Numbered from the stretch's first letter, positions 51,507 to 61,612 are shown. The stretch: DNA of 64,000 nucleotides from Affinirhizobium straminoryzae (GCF_007004135.1 NZ_VJMG01000016.1:1-64000), one strand, 5' to 3'. Numbers and translations: made by a program. The notes: a model not told the origin generated them from the letters alone.

Positions 51507-52568
51507 TCAGGAGGTCAGCGCGCGAAAGCTTCCCTTGCGGCCGGGCAGCGCCTTGCGCCCCTGCGCGATCAGCACATTGTTGAGGAACTGTTTCGAGGCC
51601 GCTTCCCAGGTGAAGTTGCGGGCAAGCCGGCGGGCATTGTCGCGCGGGCAGGAAAGCGCATCGAGACAGGCCTGGCGCAGGTCCTCGTTCAGCGCGCCAG
51701 CGCCAGCGCCATCCTCGAGAATGTCCACAGGACCGGTGACGGGGAAGGCGGCGACGGGCACACCGCTTGCCAAGGCTTCCAGAATGGTGTTGCCGAAGGT
51801 GTCGGTCTTCGACGGGAAGACGAACACGTCGGCCTGGGCATAGGCGCGCGCCAGATCCTCGCCGGTCTTCATGCCGGTAAACAGCACGTGCGGATAGCGG
51901 CGCTGCAACTCGGCCCGTTCCGGCCCGTCGCCCACCACCACTTTCGAACCCGGCAGATCGAGATCGAGAAAGGCCGGCAGGTTCTTTTCCACCGCAATGC
52001 GGCTTACCGTCATGAAGATCGGGCGGGGCAGGCCGAAGGGATTGTCTTCCAGCGGGCGCGGGTGAAACAGCGTCTGGTCGATGCCGCGGCTCCAGCGCAG
52101 CAGGTTCTTCAGGCCGAGCTTCGACAGTTCGCGTTCCAGGCTGGCGGTTGCCACCATGCAGCCATTGCCGGCATTGTGAAACCAGCGCACGAAGGCGCGC
52201 AGCCAGCGGATCGGCACGGGAAAGCGCGCGGCGACATATTCCGGAAAGCGGGTGTGATAGCTGGTCGAGAAAGGCAGCTTGTTCTTCAGGCACCAGCGGC
52301 GGGCCAGAAGTCCGAGCGGGCCTTCGGTTGCGATATGCACCGAGGTCGGGCCGAATTTCTCGATGGCGCGGGCAACCGCGCTGTAGCTTGCCACCGACAG
52401 GCGGATTTCCGGATAGGTGGGGCAGGGGACGCTGGAAAAATCCTGCGGCGTGATCATCGAGACCTCGATGCCCATCCGCGTCAGTTCGCGATTGGTGTTC
52501 TCGATCGACCGCACGACACCGTTGACCTGCGGATACCAGGCATCGGTGACGATGGTGATTCTGGTCAT
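51507..52568 (-). CDS. Family 4 glycosyltransferase
   Basis: A 353-residue GT-B fold retaining glycosyltransferase. The N-terminal domain has VTDAWYPQVNGVVRSI and the C-terminal donor domain has VGDGPERAEL, FVFPSKTDTFGNTILEALASG (the E-x7-E motif region) and VPVAAFPVTGPVDIL. It is related to plant SQD2 and bacterial mannosyl- and glucuronosyl-diacylglycerol synthases, so a membrane-lipid or surface glycan acceptor is likely; substrate unknown. Start ATG 52568 is used rather than 52598. Confidence 0.9.
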   Translation of the reverse strand: MTRITIVTDAWYPQVNGVVRSIENTNRELTRMGIEVSMITPQDFSSVPCPTYPEIRLSVASYSAVARAIEKFGPTSVHIATEGPLGLLARRWCLKNKLPFSTSYHTRFPEYVAARFPVPIRWLRAFVRWFHNAGNGCMVATASLERELSKLGLKNLLRWSRGIDQTLFHPRPLEDNPFGLPRPIFMTVSRIAVEKNLPAFLDLDLPGSKVVVGDGPERAELQRRYPHVLFTGMKTGEDLARAYAQADVFVFPSKTDTFGNTILEALASGVPVAAFPVTGPVDILEDGAGAGALNEDLRQACLDALSCPRDNARRLARNFTWEAASKQFLNNVLIAQGRKALPGRKGSFRALTS

Positions 52569-52712
52569 GCTGGCCTCGCCCCCTCTGCCATCGCGCAACC
52601 GACTCGCGCAGTCGCAGGTGACTTCCCGGCCCTTATCGAAGACTTCTGTGACAGGGGGATGTCAGGACGATGCCCGCATGGCGGGGCAGGGCGTCTAGTC
52701 CCCGTCTGTGCG

Positions 52713-53624
52713 TCACTCCGGCAACAGGGCGGGCTCGATCAGCGCACCGTGATGGCCGATCACGACGGAGGCGACGGCAGCGCCATGCGCGGCCGCCTCT
52801 GCCAGCGTTGCCCCCTGCATCAGGCGGGCAAGGAAGCCGCCGTTGAAGCTGTCGCCGGCGCTCGTTGTATCCACCAGCCGTTCCGGCGGCACGGCCGGCA
52901 CGAAGATGGTCTGCCCGCCTTCGGCGACGGTCGCGCCCTGCGCACCGTTCTTGACGACAACCTTTTCCGCGCCGAGCGCCTGATAGCGCTCGATGGTGGC
53001 AGCGACATTGACATCGCCGAAATGCTGCGCCTCGTCGTCGAAACTCGGCAGCACGATGGAGGCGGCGCGGGCGCCGTCGCTAATCGTGTCCAGCATGCGC
53101 ACCTTGTCGGCCCAGAGCCGAGGACGGATGTTCGGATCGAAGGCCACCGTCTTGCCGCTTGCACGGGCGCGACGCAGTTCGGCGAGCAGCGTGTCGCAGG
53201 CAATCGGCGAGAGGATCGCGAGCGTAATGCCCGAAAAATAGAGAAGATCGGCGCTTTCGATCGCTGCACGCAGATGGTCGCCATCGTCGGCCAGCAGGCG
53301 GGCGGCGGCGCTGTCGCGCCAGTAGCTGAAGGTGCGCTCGCCGTCCTTCAGGGTGATGAGGTAGAGGCCCGGCGTGCGGCCGGCGATGCGGCGGATGAAG
53401 CCGGTGCCGATGCCCGCCTTCTCCATGAAGGCCTGCATCTCGTCGGAGAGCGGATCGTCGCCGAGGCCGGTCAGGTAGTCCACCTGCCAGTCATCGGGCA
53501 GGGCGGCGCGCAGATACCAGGCGGTGTTGAAGGTGTCGCCGGCAAATCCCTTGCGCAGCAGGCCCTGACCCGCCTGCGACAGTTCCACCATGCACTCGCC
53601 GATCGAAAGAATGCGCCTTGCCAT
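52713..53624 (-). CDS. kdgK: 2-keto-3-deoxygluconate kinase
   Basis: A 303-residue PfkB-family sugar kinase. The N-terminal glycine loop is FAGDTFNTAWYL and the C-terminal PfkB signature DTTSAGDSFNGGFLA contains the catalytic Asp. GIGTGFIRRIAGRTPGLYLI and the family length fit KdgK, which phosphorylates KDG in hexuronate and galacturonate breakdown. No other hexuronate gene is near. The frame to 53699 adds a poor leader; ATG 53624 is used. The 187-bp gap to the divergent aglA gene should hold both promoters. Confidence 0.88.
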   Translation of the reverse strand: MARRILSIGECMVELSQAGQGLLRKGFAGDTFNTAWYLRAALPDDWQVDYLTGLGDDPLSDEMQAFMEKAGIGTGFIRRIAGRTPGLYLITLKDGERTFSYWRDSAAARLLADDGDHLRAAIESADLLYFSGITLAILSPIACDTLLAELRRARASGKTVAFDPNIRPRLWADKVRMLDTISDGARAASIVLPSFDDEAQHFGDVNVAATIERYQALGAEKVVVKNGAQGATVAEGGQTIFVPAVPPERLVDTTSAGDSFNGGFLARLMQGATLAEAAAHGAAVASVVIGHHGALIEPALLPE

Positions 53625-53811
53625 GAACGACCGTCCCCTCCGTCTCTCTGCCTGCTGGGCATAAGGTGAAGTGCCGGGCAAGGCAAGGCGCCGGCGCAAA
53701 AGCCCGCTATTTTCCGTGATCGGCTCGCATTTCTGTCATGATCTTCCTTTGTCTTTTGACGTCAGCTCACTAGGTTGGGCTGTGATTTGAATGACAGGGA
53801 GTAACGCAGAG

Positions 53812-55461
53812 ATGGCAAGGGTAACGGCACAGAAGGGCGATCCGAACTGGTGGCGCGGCGCGGTGATCTATCAGGTCTATCCGCGCTCCTTCCAGGACAC
53901 GACCGGCGACGGCATTGGCGATATCAGGGGCATCACCCAGCGCCTGCCGCACATCGCCTCGCTCGGTGTCGATGCCATCTGGCTGTCGCCCTTCTTCACC
54001 TCGCCGATGGCCGACATGGGCTATGACGTCTCCGATTACTGCAATGTCGATCCGATGTTCGGCACGCTTGCCGATTTCGATGCGATGATGGCCGAATGCG
54101 AGCGGCTCGGCCTCAAGGTGATCATCGACCAGGTGATCTCGCACACCTCCGACCGGCATCCATGGTTCGTGGAAAGCCGCGCCAGCCGCACGAATCCGCG
54201 CGCCGACTGGTATGTCTGGGCCGATCCCAAACCGGATGGCACGGCGCCCAACAACTGGCTGTCGATCTTCGGCGGGCCGGGCTGGGAATGGGATGGCGTG
54301 CGCAAGCAGTATTACATGCACAATTTCCTCGCCTCGCAGCCGGATCTCAACTTTCACAATCCGGATGTGCAGGATGCGGTGCTGGCCACGGTAAAGTTCT
54401 GGCTGGATCGCGGCGTGCACGGCTTCCGTCTGGACACCGTGAACTACTATTTCCACGACAAGCAGCTGCGCAACAATCCGCCGATGGTCTACGATCCGGA
54501 TTCGACGGGGCTGGAAACCGACACCAATCCGTATTCGATGCAGAACCATCTCTATGACAAGAGCCAGCCGGAGAACATCGAGTTCCTGAAACGGCTGCGG
54601 TCGCTGCTCGACGACTATGACTGCCGCACGACAGTGGGAGAGGTGGGCGATGCGGACCGTTCGCTGACGACGCTCGCGATCTATACCAGCGGCAATGACA
54701 AGCTGCACATGTGCTACACCTTCGATCTGCTCAGCCCGCGCTTCACGGCCGAGCACATTCGAAGCGTCGTGTCCAAGTGCCAGGAGATCGTCACCAATGG
54801 CTGGGTCTGCTGGGCCTTTTCCAACCACGACGTCGTGCGCCATGTCAGCCGCTTCATGGAGACGCCGGACGAGCGCGAGGCGATCGCCCGGCTGGCGATC
54901 AGCGTGCTGAGCAGCCTGCGTGGCTCGATCTGCCTCTATCAGGGCGAAGAACTGGGTCTGCCGGAGGCGGAGCTTTCCTTCGAGGATCTGCGTGACCCCT
55001 ACGGCATCCGTTTCTGGCCGGCCTTCAAGGGCCGGGACGGATGCCGCACGCCGATGGTGTGGGAGGCAGGCAAGCCGCTCGGCGGTTTCAGCGAAGGCCC
55101 CAAGGCCTGGCTTCCGGTGCCACCGGAGCATATGGCGCTTTCGGTCGATGCACAGGAGGCCGACGAGGGCTCGGTGCTCAACCACTATCGCCGCACGCTC
55201 GGCTTCCGCAAGGCGCATGCGGCGCTTCTGGATGGCGATCTGACCTTCCTCGACACGCAGGCCGACGTGCTGGCCTTCATCCGCGAAAAGGGCGGCGAAC
55301 GGCTGCTCTTCGTCTTCAACCTGACCCGCGAGGCCAAGGATTTCCCGCTGACGGGCGCCTTTGCCGATGCACAGCCGATGCCGATGCCAGGTTATGCCCC
55401 GGCGGTCGAGGGCAAGGTGGTGAAGCTTTCGCCGCTCGATGCCTTCTGCGCTCGCCTCTGA
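53812..55461 (+). CDS. aglA: Alpha-glucosidase, glycoside hydrolase 13 (AglA-like)
   Basis: A 549-residue GH13 alpha-glucosidase. The N-terminus WWRGAVIYQVYPRSFQDTTG and DVSDYCNVDPMFGT are family marks. The nucleophile Asp208 is in GFRLDTVNYYF, the acid Glu277 in TVGEVGD and the third Asp340 in SNHDVVRH. This is the cytoplasmic AglA type of rhizobial sucrose/trehalose/maltose uptake loci, but none of the usual aglEFGK transport genes is next to it. ATG 53812 has AGGGAG upstream; ATG 53791 is possible. Convergent with the AraC gene. Confidence 0.88.
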   Translation: MARVTAQKGDPNWWRGAVIYQVYPRSFQDTTGDGIGDIRGITQRLPHIASLGVDAIWLSPFFTSPMADMGYDVSDYCNVDPMFGTLADFDAMMAECERLGLKVIIDQVISHTSDRHPWFVESRASRTNPRADWYVWADPKPDGTAPNNWLSIFGGPGWEWDGVRKQYYMHNFLASQPDLNFHNPDVQDAVLATVKFWLDRGVHGFRLDTVNYYFHDKQLRNNPPMVYDPDSTGLETDTNPYSMQNHLYDKSQPENIEFLKRLRSLLDDYDCRTTVGEVGDADRSLTTLAIYTSGNDKLHMCYTFDLLSPRFTAEHIRSVVSKCQEIVTNGWVCWAFSNHDVVRHVSRFMETPDEREAIARLAISVLSSLRGSICLYQGEELGLPEAELSFEDLRDPYGIRFWPAFKGRDGCRTPMVWEAGKPLGGFSEGPKAWLPVPPEHMALSVDAQEADEGSVLNHYRRTLGFRKAHAALLDGDLTFLDTQADVLAFIREKGGERLLFVFNLTREAKDFPLTGAFADAQPMPMPGYAPAVEGKVVKLSPLDAFCARL

Positions 55462-55475
55462 GGGGCAGAAATCGC

Positions 55476-56411
55476 TCAGGCCGAGGCCGGCGCATAGGCC
55501 GCCGGCCCGGTTTTCAGGCGTGACACATCCTGGATCGGCGGCGCGCCGAACAGCCGCCGGTATTCCCGGCTGAACTGCGAGGGGCTGTCATAGCCCACCC
55601 GGTGAGCAGCGCTTGCCGCATCGAGCGCTTCGGAGAGGATGAGGCGCCGCGCCTCCTGCAGCCGCAGCTGTTTCTGGTATTGCAGCGGGCTCATCGCCGT
55701 CACTTCGCGAAAATGCTCGTGCAGCGAGGAGGTGCTCATGCGCGCCTCCTCTGCCACCCGGTCGATGCTGAACGGCTTGTCGTAATTCTGGCGGATCCAG
55801 GCAATGGCACGGTTCACCTGAGCCAGTCGGCTGTCCGGCATCAGCATGCGGCGCAGCTTTTCGCCCTGATCGCCGCGCAGCAGGCGATACAGAACTTCGC
55901 GTTCGGCCAGCGGCGCCAGGAAGGGAATGTCGTCCGGGTGGTCCAGCAGCCGGACAAGCCGCAACGCGGCCTCCAGCAGCTTCGGATCGGTGTTGCTGAG
56001 GCACAGCGCCTTGCCGCAGCTCTTGGTCGGCACCAGCGAGATCGGTTGCGGCCGGATTTCCAGCATCATGGCCCCCAGCACCGAAAGATCGAGATCGAGC
56101 TTCAGGCTGAGATAGGGCTCGTCCGGGCTTGCCCCCACCACCTGTCCGGTGATCGGCAGGTCGGCGGAGGCGATCAGGTGGCGCGCCGGGCCATATTCGA
56201 ACATTTCGTCTGCCAGCAGCACCTGCTTGCGCCCTTGCGCAATGATGCAGAGCGCCGGCTGCTGCAGGCCCTGCATCGGTTCCGTCTGTTTCGACATGCG
56301 CACCAGTGAGAGGCGCGGAATGGCGGTTGCCAATACGCCGTCACCATCGGTGTGTCGTGCAATCATCTCTGCGAGGTTGGAAAGGTCCTGCATGATGGTC
56401 ATTCTCTCCAT
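55476..56411 (-). CDS. AraC-family transcriptional regulator
   Basis: A 311-residue regulator. The N-terminal cupin-like AraC_N domain (LVRMSKQTEPMQGLQQPALC; YLSLKLDLDLSVLGAMML) would bind an effector. The C-terminal double helix-turn-helix covers residues 205-300 (RVAEEARMSTSSLHEHFREV; AAHRVGYDSPSQFSREYRRL). The stop is 14 bp from the convergent aglA stop. No target is indicated; regulators of this subgroup often control a neighbouring oxidoreductase, absent here. Confidence 0.92.
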   Translation of the reverse strand: MERMTIMQDLSNLAEMIARHTDGDGVLATAIPRLSLVRMSKQTEPMQGLQQPALCIIAQGRKQVLLADEMFEYGPARHLIASADLPITGQVVGASPDEPYLSLKLDLDLSVLGAMMLEIRPQPISLVPTKSCGKALCLSNTDPKLLEAALRLVRLLDHPDDIPFLAPLAEREVLYRLLRGDQGEKLRRMLMPDSRLAQVNRAIAWIRQNYDKPFSIDRVAEEARMSTSSLHEHFREVTAMSPLQYQKQLRLQEARRLILSEALDAASAAHRVGYDSPSQFSREYRRLFGAPPIQDVSRLKTGPAAYAPASA

Positions 56412-56621
56412 CGGCTAAAAATGCCGCTATTTCCGATGTTTCTGTCCGTTTGTCTACCAGCGTTCCATCGAGGCTTCCAGCGCCTTGTCCGAACTTCCGG
56501 AATTTTGTGCAATCATCCCGGACTCCTGGTCTACCGCTCCGTGGTTTGCGGCCGCCATATTGGCCCGGCAAACGCAACGCACTGCCATCGGCGACAGAGA
56601 TTTCAACGAAAGGAGACGGAG

Positions 56622-56759
56622 ATGCAAAATTTCCAGCGGCTGCTCGAAAGCCCCGCAATGTGGTTCGTGGACGTGATGGACACGATCCGCCAACGCTATC
56701 GCAGATCCCTTTCCCGCCGGCGTGAGGCGGATCTGCGCCGTAGATATATGAACGGCTGA
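56622..56759 (+). CDS. DUF1127 small protein
   Basis: A 45-residue basic protein with AMWFVDVMDTIRQRYRRSLSRRREADL, matching the Arg-rich DUF1127 helix. AGGAGA is 6 bases upstream of ATG 56622. A perfect 8-bp hairpin follows. Short DUF1127 proteins of Agrobacterium influence growth and RNA turnover; the role here is unknown. Confidence 0.8.
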   Translation: MQNFQRLLESPAMWFVDVMDTIRQRYRRSLSRRREADLRRRYMNG

Positions 56760-56770
56760 CGCCGTTTCCA

Positions 56771-56792
56771 GAGGGCGGTCTCGTCCGCCCTC
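56771..56792 (+). terminator. Hairpin after the DUF1127 gene
   Basis: GAGGGCGG (56771-56778) pairs with CCGCCCTC (56785-56792) around TCTCGT, followed by GCGTGACCTTTTCC. It lies 12 bp past the DUF1127 stop. Confidence 0.6.
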
Positions 56793-56837
56793 GCGTGACC
56801 TTTTCCCGTTTCAGATCGATTCGAAAGGATGCCCGCC

Positions 56838-57074
56838 ATGGCTTCCCATCCCTATTCCGGCCTCTGGGTGACCCGGGACGGCTACATTCGCCACGAACTC
56901 CTGCCCAATGGCCGCTATGTCGAGGCCCGCGGCAACCGCGAACGCGCCTATCAGGGGCGCTATGAAGTGAAGGGCAATCACATCGACTACAAGGACGATA
57001 CCGGCTTTACCGCCGATGGCGAGTTCCGCAACGATGTGCTCTACCATGCCGGGATGGTGCTGCTGCGCGCCTGA
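56838..57074 (+). CDS. Atu4866-family small protein
   Basis: A 78-residue protein of the Atu4866 family. The sequence YSGLWVTRDGYIRHELLPNGRY and a beta-rich remainder (YQGRYEVKGNHIDYKDDTGF) match it over the full length. The family is small and of unknown function; a solved structure is known for the Agrobacterium member. I start at ATG 56838, which has GAAAGG nine bases upstream. Confidence 0.85.
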   Translation: MASHPYSGLWVTRDGYIRHELLPNGRYVEARGNRERAYQGRYEVKGNHIDYKDDTGFTADGEFRNDVLYHAGMVLLRA

Positions 57075-57193
57075 TGTCCGGCAAGTCTTTCCGGTGCGTT
57101 AGTGATCACTTCCCGTCGCTTTTGCCCCGCGTGACACATTTTTGCCACGGAGTCCCATAACGTCGTGCACGGGCTTCACGAGGGCAGGTACGC

Positions 57194-58993
57194 ATGACGG
57201 CTATGACATCGCGCGCGCTGACGAAGCGCAACAGGGACGGATTCGGTTTCATCCATCCCGCGCAGACTGTCATCCGGTTCTCCTTCGTCAGCCATTGGCG
57301 CGTCAGCTGTGCGTTGGTGTTGCTGGCGGTGGGGGCGAGCGCCCTTCTCGGGGAATGCATGGCCTTCTCGATTGCCAAGGCCCCCGTGCCGAAGCAGTCC
57401 GTGGTTCTGAGAACAGCTCGCCGCAAGCCGCAAAGCACGCCGAAGCAGGCGCGCGTCTGGATGCCGACCGTGGCTGCCGCAGCTCCGAAGCTCGATCTCA
57501 TCGAGCGCATGAGCGATGGTTCCATGGCAAAATCCGCTTATTTCGATGTGTCGCTCGATCTTTCCTCCGACGAACAGGAAAGCAAGCCGGCTGGATCATC
57601 CACGCTCGCGGCCTATCAGGAGGATGAAGCGCCCTCCAGCGATCCCTTCAATCTGGTGCTGAGGCCCGGCGGCAGCCCGGATGCACCGGCGCCGCACGTG
57701 GCCAAGAGCGCCCGGCCTCTGCCGGTGCGCGGCGAGCCGATCAATGTCAGCGTTGCGCCGGCGCGACCCTCGGGTCACATTCGTCGCGTCGTCTCGCTGC
57801 CCGCCCGCGAGGAGCTGCTGCGCAACATCGAAGGCGCGGTGGATGTCTCCGAGTCGGATTTCGTCAACCTCGCCCGCGAATTGGGCGCCGACAGTGTAAA
57901 GCCCGGCGAGGAACTGGATATCCTGCTGGAGGAGCGGCCCGAGCGTCCGAACGCGCCGCAGATCGTGTTTGCCCGCCATGTGTCGCACCGCAAGGGGGAA
58001 CGCTTTCTCGCGAGACTCGACAACGGCACCTTCCAGACGGTCACCGACCGCCATCTCTATGATCGCATGCTGGCCGAGGCGATTGCCGCCGAGGGAGCCT
58101 CCGGCGCCCGCGGCCGACTTACCCCGCAGGAAAGCCGCGATCTCAACCGTGCTGCGGGAGATTATCCGAAGCTGATCGCCCATCTCAAGCAGTCGAAGGT
58201 GCCGCCGCGCGTCTGTCTGCAGGTGGTGCAGCTGATGAAGACGAACGGCCTCGAATGGTCCTCGTCCGATGACCTGCCGCAGCTCGACGTGGTCTATCGC
58301 AAGACGGAAGACAATGCCGACGAACTGGTTTCCGTCACCGTCAATGACGGCGAGACCGAACGCCGCTTCTATCGCTACAGCACATCCGAGGATGGCCATG
58401 CCGAGTTCTACGACAATGGTGGCCATTCCGTTTCCAAGACACTGATGGAAAAGCCGGTGGCGGCCGGCAGGCTGGGCGACGGATTCGGCTGGCGCGTCCA
58501 CCCGATCCTGAAGGTGCGCAAGTTCCACAATGGCGTGGATTTCGCTGCGCCGAAGGGCTCGCCCATCGTCGCCGCCGGTGATGGCGTGGTCGAAAAGATC
58601 TCCTGGGAAGGCGGCTACGGCAAGTTCATCCGCATTCGCCACGATGGCGGTTACGAAACCACCTATGCGCATATCGATGGCACGCCGAAGGATCTGAAGG
58701 TCGGCCAGCGTGTATCTCAGGGGCAGGTGATCGCCTATGTCGGCTCCACCGGCCTCTCCACCGGACCGCATCTCTATTACGAGCTGCGTGTCGGCGATCA
58801 TTATGCCGATCCGACCAAGGCGCACATGTCGGCCGGCACCGTGCTGCGCGGCAAGGCGCTGGAGGAATTCAACCGCGAGAAGGAGCGTGTCGCGGCGATC
58901 TCCGATGCGATCCGCACCTCCGCCAGCAATGCCGCGCGTGCCGTTGCCCATGTGCTGAAGGCCGACGACGAGCCGGCCAGTCACGTTGAATAG
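57194..58993 (+). CDS. Membrane-anchored M23/LytM-type protein with altered third zinc ligand
   Basis: A 599-residue protein with one N-terminal membrane helix (about 35-54) and a long periplasmic region ending in a LytM domain (about 420-540). The first two zinc ligands are present as His445 and Asp449 in KFHNGVDFAAP, and YAHIDG follows. In the usual HxH motif, the final segment reads GPHLYYEL: His526 is kept but Tyr528 replaces the second histidine, a zinc ligand. So the enzyme may be inactive or use a different metal geometry, as in EnvC/NlpD-like activators. It may correspond to the RgsM-type growth factor of rhizobia; that is uncertain. A mid-region (about 200-300) is beta-rich. Confidence 0.85.
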   Translation: MTAMTSRALTKRNRDGFGFIHPAQTVIRFSFVSHWRVSCALVLLAVGASALLGECMAFSIAKAPVPKQSVVLRTARRKPQSTPKQARVWMPTVAAAAPKLDLIERMSDGSMAKSAYFDVSLDLSSDEQESKPAGSSTLAAYQEDEAPSSDPFNLVLRPGGSPDAPAPHVAKSARPLPVRGEPINVSVAPARPSGHIRRVVSLPAREELLRNIEGAVDVSESDFVNLARELGADSVKPGEELDILLEERPERPNAPQIVFARHVSHRKGERFLARLDNGTFQTVTDRHLYDRMLAEAIAAEGASGARGRLTPQESRDLNRAAGDYPKLIAHLKQSKVPPRVCLQVVQLMKTNGLEWSSSDDLPQLDVVYRKTEDNADELVSVTVNDGETERRFYRYSTSEDGHAEFYDNGGHSVSKTLMEKPVAAGRLGDGFGWRVHPILKVRKFHNGVDFAAPKGSPIVAAGDGVVEKISWEGGYGKFIRIRHDGGYETTYAHIDGTPKDLKVGQRVSQGQVIAYVGSTGLSTGPHLYYELRVGDHYADPTKAHMSAGTVLRGKALEEFNREKERVAAISDAIRTSASNAARAVAHVLKADDEPASHVE

Positions 58994-59001
58994 CGCTGCC
59001 G

Positions 59002-60696
59002 TCAGTCGATGAGCCGGAACTGGTCGACATCGACCATGCCGCGGTCGGAAATCTTCAGGTGCGGAATGACAGGAAGCGGCAGAAAGGCGACCTGCAGGAA
59101 GGGTTCTGCCAGCGTCGTGCCCAGGGCATAGGCGGCCTTGCGCAGTTCCACCAGCGTGTCGCGCACGCGCTCATAGGGCTCGAGGCTCATCAGGCCGGCC
59201 ACCGGCAGGGCAATCTCGCCGGTCACCCGTCCGTCTTCCACAACCACGAAACCGCCCTGGATCTCGGAAAGCCGGTTGACCGCGGCCGCCATGTCGTCTT
59301 CGCTGACGCCGACCACGCAGATATTGTGGCTGTCATGGCCGACGGTGGAGGCGATCGCGCCCTTCTTCAGGCCGAAGCCCTGCACGAAGCCGTTGGCATG
59401 GTTGCCGTTCTTGCCGTGCCGTTCGATGACGGCGACCTTGATGATGTCGTTTGCGAGATCGACGGTCGTCTGGTTGCCAGAGGAGGGCAGGCGGTAGCGC
59501 CGGTGCTCGGTGATGATTTTTCCCGGCAGCACGCCGATGACCGGCTGGTCCTCCGCCTTGACCGGCACCGCGAAATCCGCGGCCTTGACCAGGCGCGACC
59601 GGACGCTGTCGAGGCCGACCGGGGCGACCGGGCGGCGGGTCGCAAACAGTTCTGCCGTAACCTTCCGACCGGCGGCAAACACCATCTCGGCCTTGCAGTT
59701 TTCCAGGCTGTCGATGACGACGAGATCAGCCCGCCAGCCGGGTGCCACGAGGCCACGGTCGCGCAAGCCGAAGGCGCGGGCCGCCGAGATGGAGGCGGCG
59801 CGATAGATGGCGAGCGGTTCGACACAATGGGCAATCGCCGTGCGGATCATGAAATCCAGATGGCCTTCCTCGGCAATGTCGAGAGGATTGCGGTCATCCG
59901 TGCAAAGCGCCAGATGCGGCGACAGGCGCTCGGTGATGATCGGCATCAGTGCATGCAGGTCCTTGGAGACGGAGCCCTCGCGCACAAGAATGTGCATGCC
60001 CTTGCGGATCTTCTCCAAGGCCTCCGCTGCATTCGTCGCCTCGTGCTCGGTGCGGATGCCGGCGGAGAGATAGCCGTTGAGGCCGAGGCCGGAGAGAAGC
60101 GGTGCATGCCCGTCAATATGGCCACCCTGGAAGGCCTCGAGTTTCGCCATGCAGACGGGGTCCTTGTGGATGACGCCCGGAAAATTCATGAACTCGGCAA
60201 GCCCGATCACCTTCGGGTGGTGGCGGAAGGGCAGGAGACGCTCGATGGGCAGATCGGCGCCTGCCGTTTCCAGATGCGTGGCCGGTACGCAGGAGGAAAG
60301 CTGGACGCGGATATCCATGATGGTTTCCAGCGCCGAATCCAGAAAGAACTGGATACCCTCGGTGCCGATGACATTGGCGATCTCGTGCGGATCGCAGATC
60401 ACGGTCGTCACGCCGTAGGGAAGCACGCAGCGATCGAATTCGTGCGGGGTGACCAGCGAGCTTTCGATGTGCAGATGGGTGTCGATGAAACCCGGCACGA
60501 CGATGCGGCCGGAAATGTCGATCACCTGCTTGCCCTCATAGGCCTCGCCGGTACCGACAATGGTGTCGCCGCAGATGGCGATGTCGGAGGCGACAAGCTC
60601 GCCGGTCACGAGATCGAAGAAGCGCCCGCCCTTCAACACGATGTCGGCGGGTTCGCGGCCCGTTCCCTGGTCTATGCGGCTCTCAAGATCGCTCAT
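59002..60696 (-). CDS. ade: Adenine deaminase
   Basis: A 564-residue amidohydrolase that converts adenine to hypoxanthine, which XdhAB can then oxidise. The metal site [14 protein letters not shown] is near residue 75 and the C-terminal [18 protein letters not shown] segment is specific to bacterial adenine deaminase. Length fits. It lies away from the xdh locus (about 21 kb) and is convergent with the LytM gene. Confidence 0.95.
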   Translation of the reverse strand: MSDLESRIDQGTGREPADIVLKGGRFFDLVTGELVASDIAICGDTIVGTGEAYEGKQVIDISGRIVVPGFIDTHLHIESSLVTPHEFDRCVLPYGVTTVICDPHEIANVIGTEGIQFFLDSALETIMDIRVQLSSCVPATHLETAGADLPIERLLPFRHHPKVIGLAEFMNFPGVIHKDPVCMAKLEAFQGGHIDGHAPLLSGLGLNGYLSAGIRTEHEATNAAEALEKIRKGMHILVREGSVSKDLHALMPIITERLSPHLALCTDDRNPLDIAEEGHLDFMIRTAIAHCVEPLAIYRAASISAARAFGLRDRGLVAPGWRADLVVIDSLENCKAEMVFAAGRKVTAELFATRRPVAPVGLDSVRSRLVKAADFAVPVKAEDQPVIGVLPGKIITEHRRYRLPSSGNQTTVDLANDIIKVAVIERHGKNGNHANGFVQGFGLKKGAIASTVGHDSHNICVVGVSEDDMAAAVNRLSEIQGGFVVVEDGRVTGEIALPVAGLMSLEPYERVRDTLVELRKAAYALGTTLAEPFLQVAFLPLPVIPHLKISDRGMVDVDQFRLID

Positions 60697-60874
60697 CGTC
60701 TGCCTCGGTCTGATTCAATGGAAAGAGATTACCGGCACCGGTCGGGGGCGGGAAGGGGCAGGGCGGTATTTGGTTTTCGCATCGCAGCACGGCGAGGGCG
60801 GCCTCGCCTCGTTCCGGCGTGCTCTTGCAAGGGCCGCCATTGCAGCGAAGCGGTTACATCCCCATGTCAGGGTT

Positions 60875-61297
60875 ATGCCCGACACGCCTGCCCGCAATAC
60901 CATCGCCACGCCGGTCATCGTCTTCGACGGAGACTGCGTGCTGTGCTCGGCCAGCGCCCGCTTCGTGCTGCGCCATGATTACGGCAAACGCTTCCGGCTG
61001 GCGGCGATGCAAAGCCCGGCGGGCGCGGCGCTCTGCCGCCCGCATGGCATTGATCCCGATAATCCGCAGACGATCCTGCTCGTTCAGGGAGATGATGTCT
61101 TGCGCGACAGTCGCGCGATCCTGGCCATTGCCGCAGGGCTCGGCTTTCCCTGGAGCCTGCTTTGCTGTCTGCACCTTGTGCCGCGCGGCTTGCGCGACCG
61201 GGTCTATCGGCTTGTAGCGCGCAATCGCTACCGTTTGTTTGGACGGCGTGAGAACTGCTTCGTTGCGTCGCCGGAGGATCGTGAGCGCATTTTTTAG
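60875..61297 (+). CDS. DCC-family thiol-disulfide oxidoreductase
   Basis: A 140-residue DUF393/DCC protein. The name motif is present as FDGDCVLCSASARF, with Asp20-Cys21-x2-Cys24. A thioredoxin-like fold is predicted, and the C-terminal part FVASPEDRERIF is typical. ATG 60875 is chosen; the frame to 60560 overlaps the divergent ade gene. Partner unknown. Confidence 0.87.
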   Translation: MPDTPARNTIATPVIVFDGDCVLCSASARFVLRHDYGKRFRLAAMQSPAGAALCRPHGIDPDNPQTILLVQGDDVLRDSRAILAIAAGLGFPWSLLCCLHLVPRGLRDRVYRLVARNRYRLFGRRENCFVASPEDRERIF

Positions 61298-61303
61298 CCG
61301 GCT

Positions 61304-61612
61304 TCAGTTCGGCGGCGCCGTGATCTCGAAGGAAAAGCCGTCGCGGCTGCAGCGGCGCACCTCTTCCGGCCCGAGGCGTCGCGTGCCTTCGCCGACCCGA
61401 TCCCAGGACATGCGGGTGGCGGTGCCGCAGTCAAAGCCGCTGTCCGGAAGTTTTGGGGGTGGGGTGATCGGTTCTGCCGATCTCTTGGGCATCTCGGCCT
61501 TTGGCAGTTCACCCTTGCCGGCCTTGCCCCAGTCGATCACTGCGGTGTCGCCCGCTGCGGCTGGCGTCGCACAGGCAAGGCTCAGGGCCAGAACGGTGAG
61601 CAGGGCTTTCAC
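61304..61612 (-). CDS. Small exported protein, unknown
   Basis: About 102 residues with a signal peptide (KALLTVLALSLACATPAAAGD) when started at GTG 61612; ATG 61660 is also possible but adds 16 residues before the hydrophobic stretch. The mature part has two cysteines (FDCGTAT and VRRCSRDGF). No family recognised. The stop is 6 bp from the convergent DCC gene stop. Confidence 0.7.
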   Translation of the reverse strand: MKALLTVLALSLACATPAAAGDTAVIDWGKAGKGELPKAEMPKRSAEPITPPPKLPDSGFDCGTATRMSWDRVGEGTRRLGPEEVRRCSRDGFSFEITAPPN

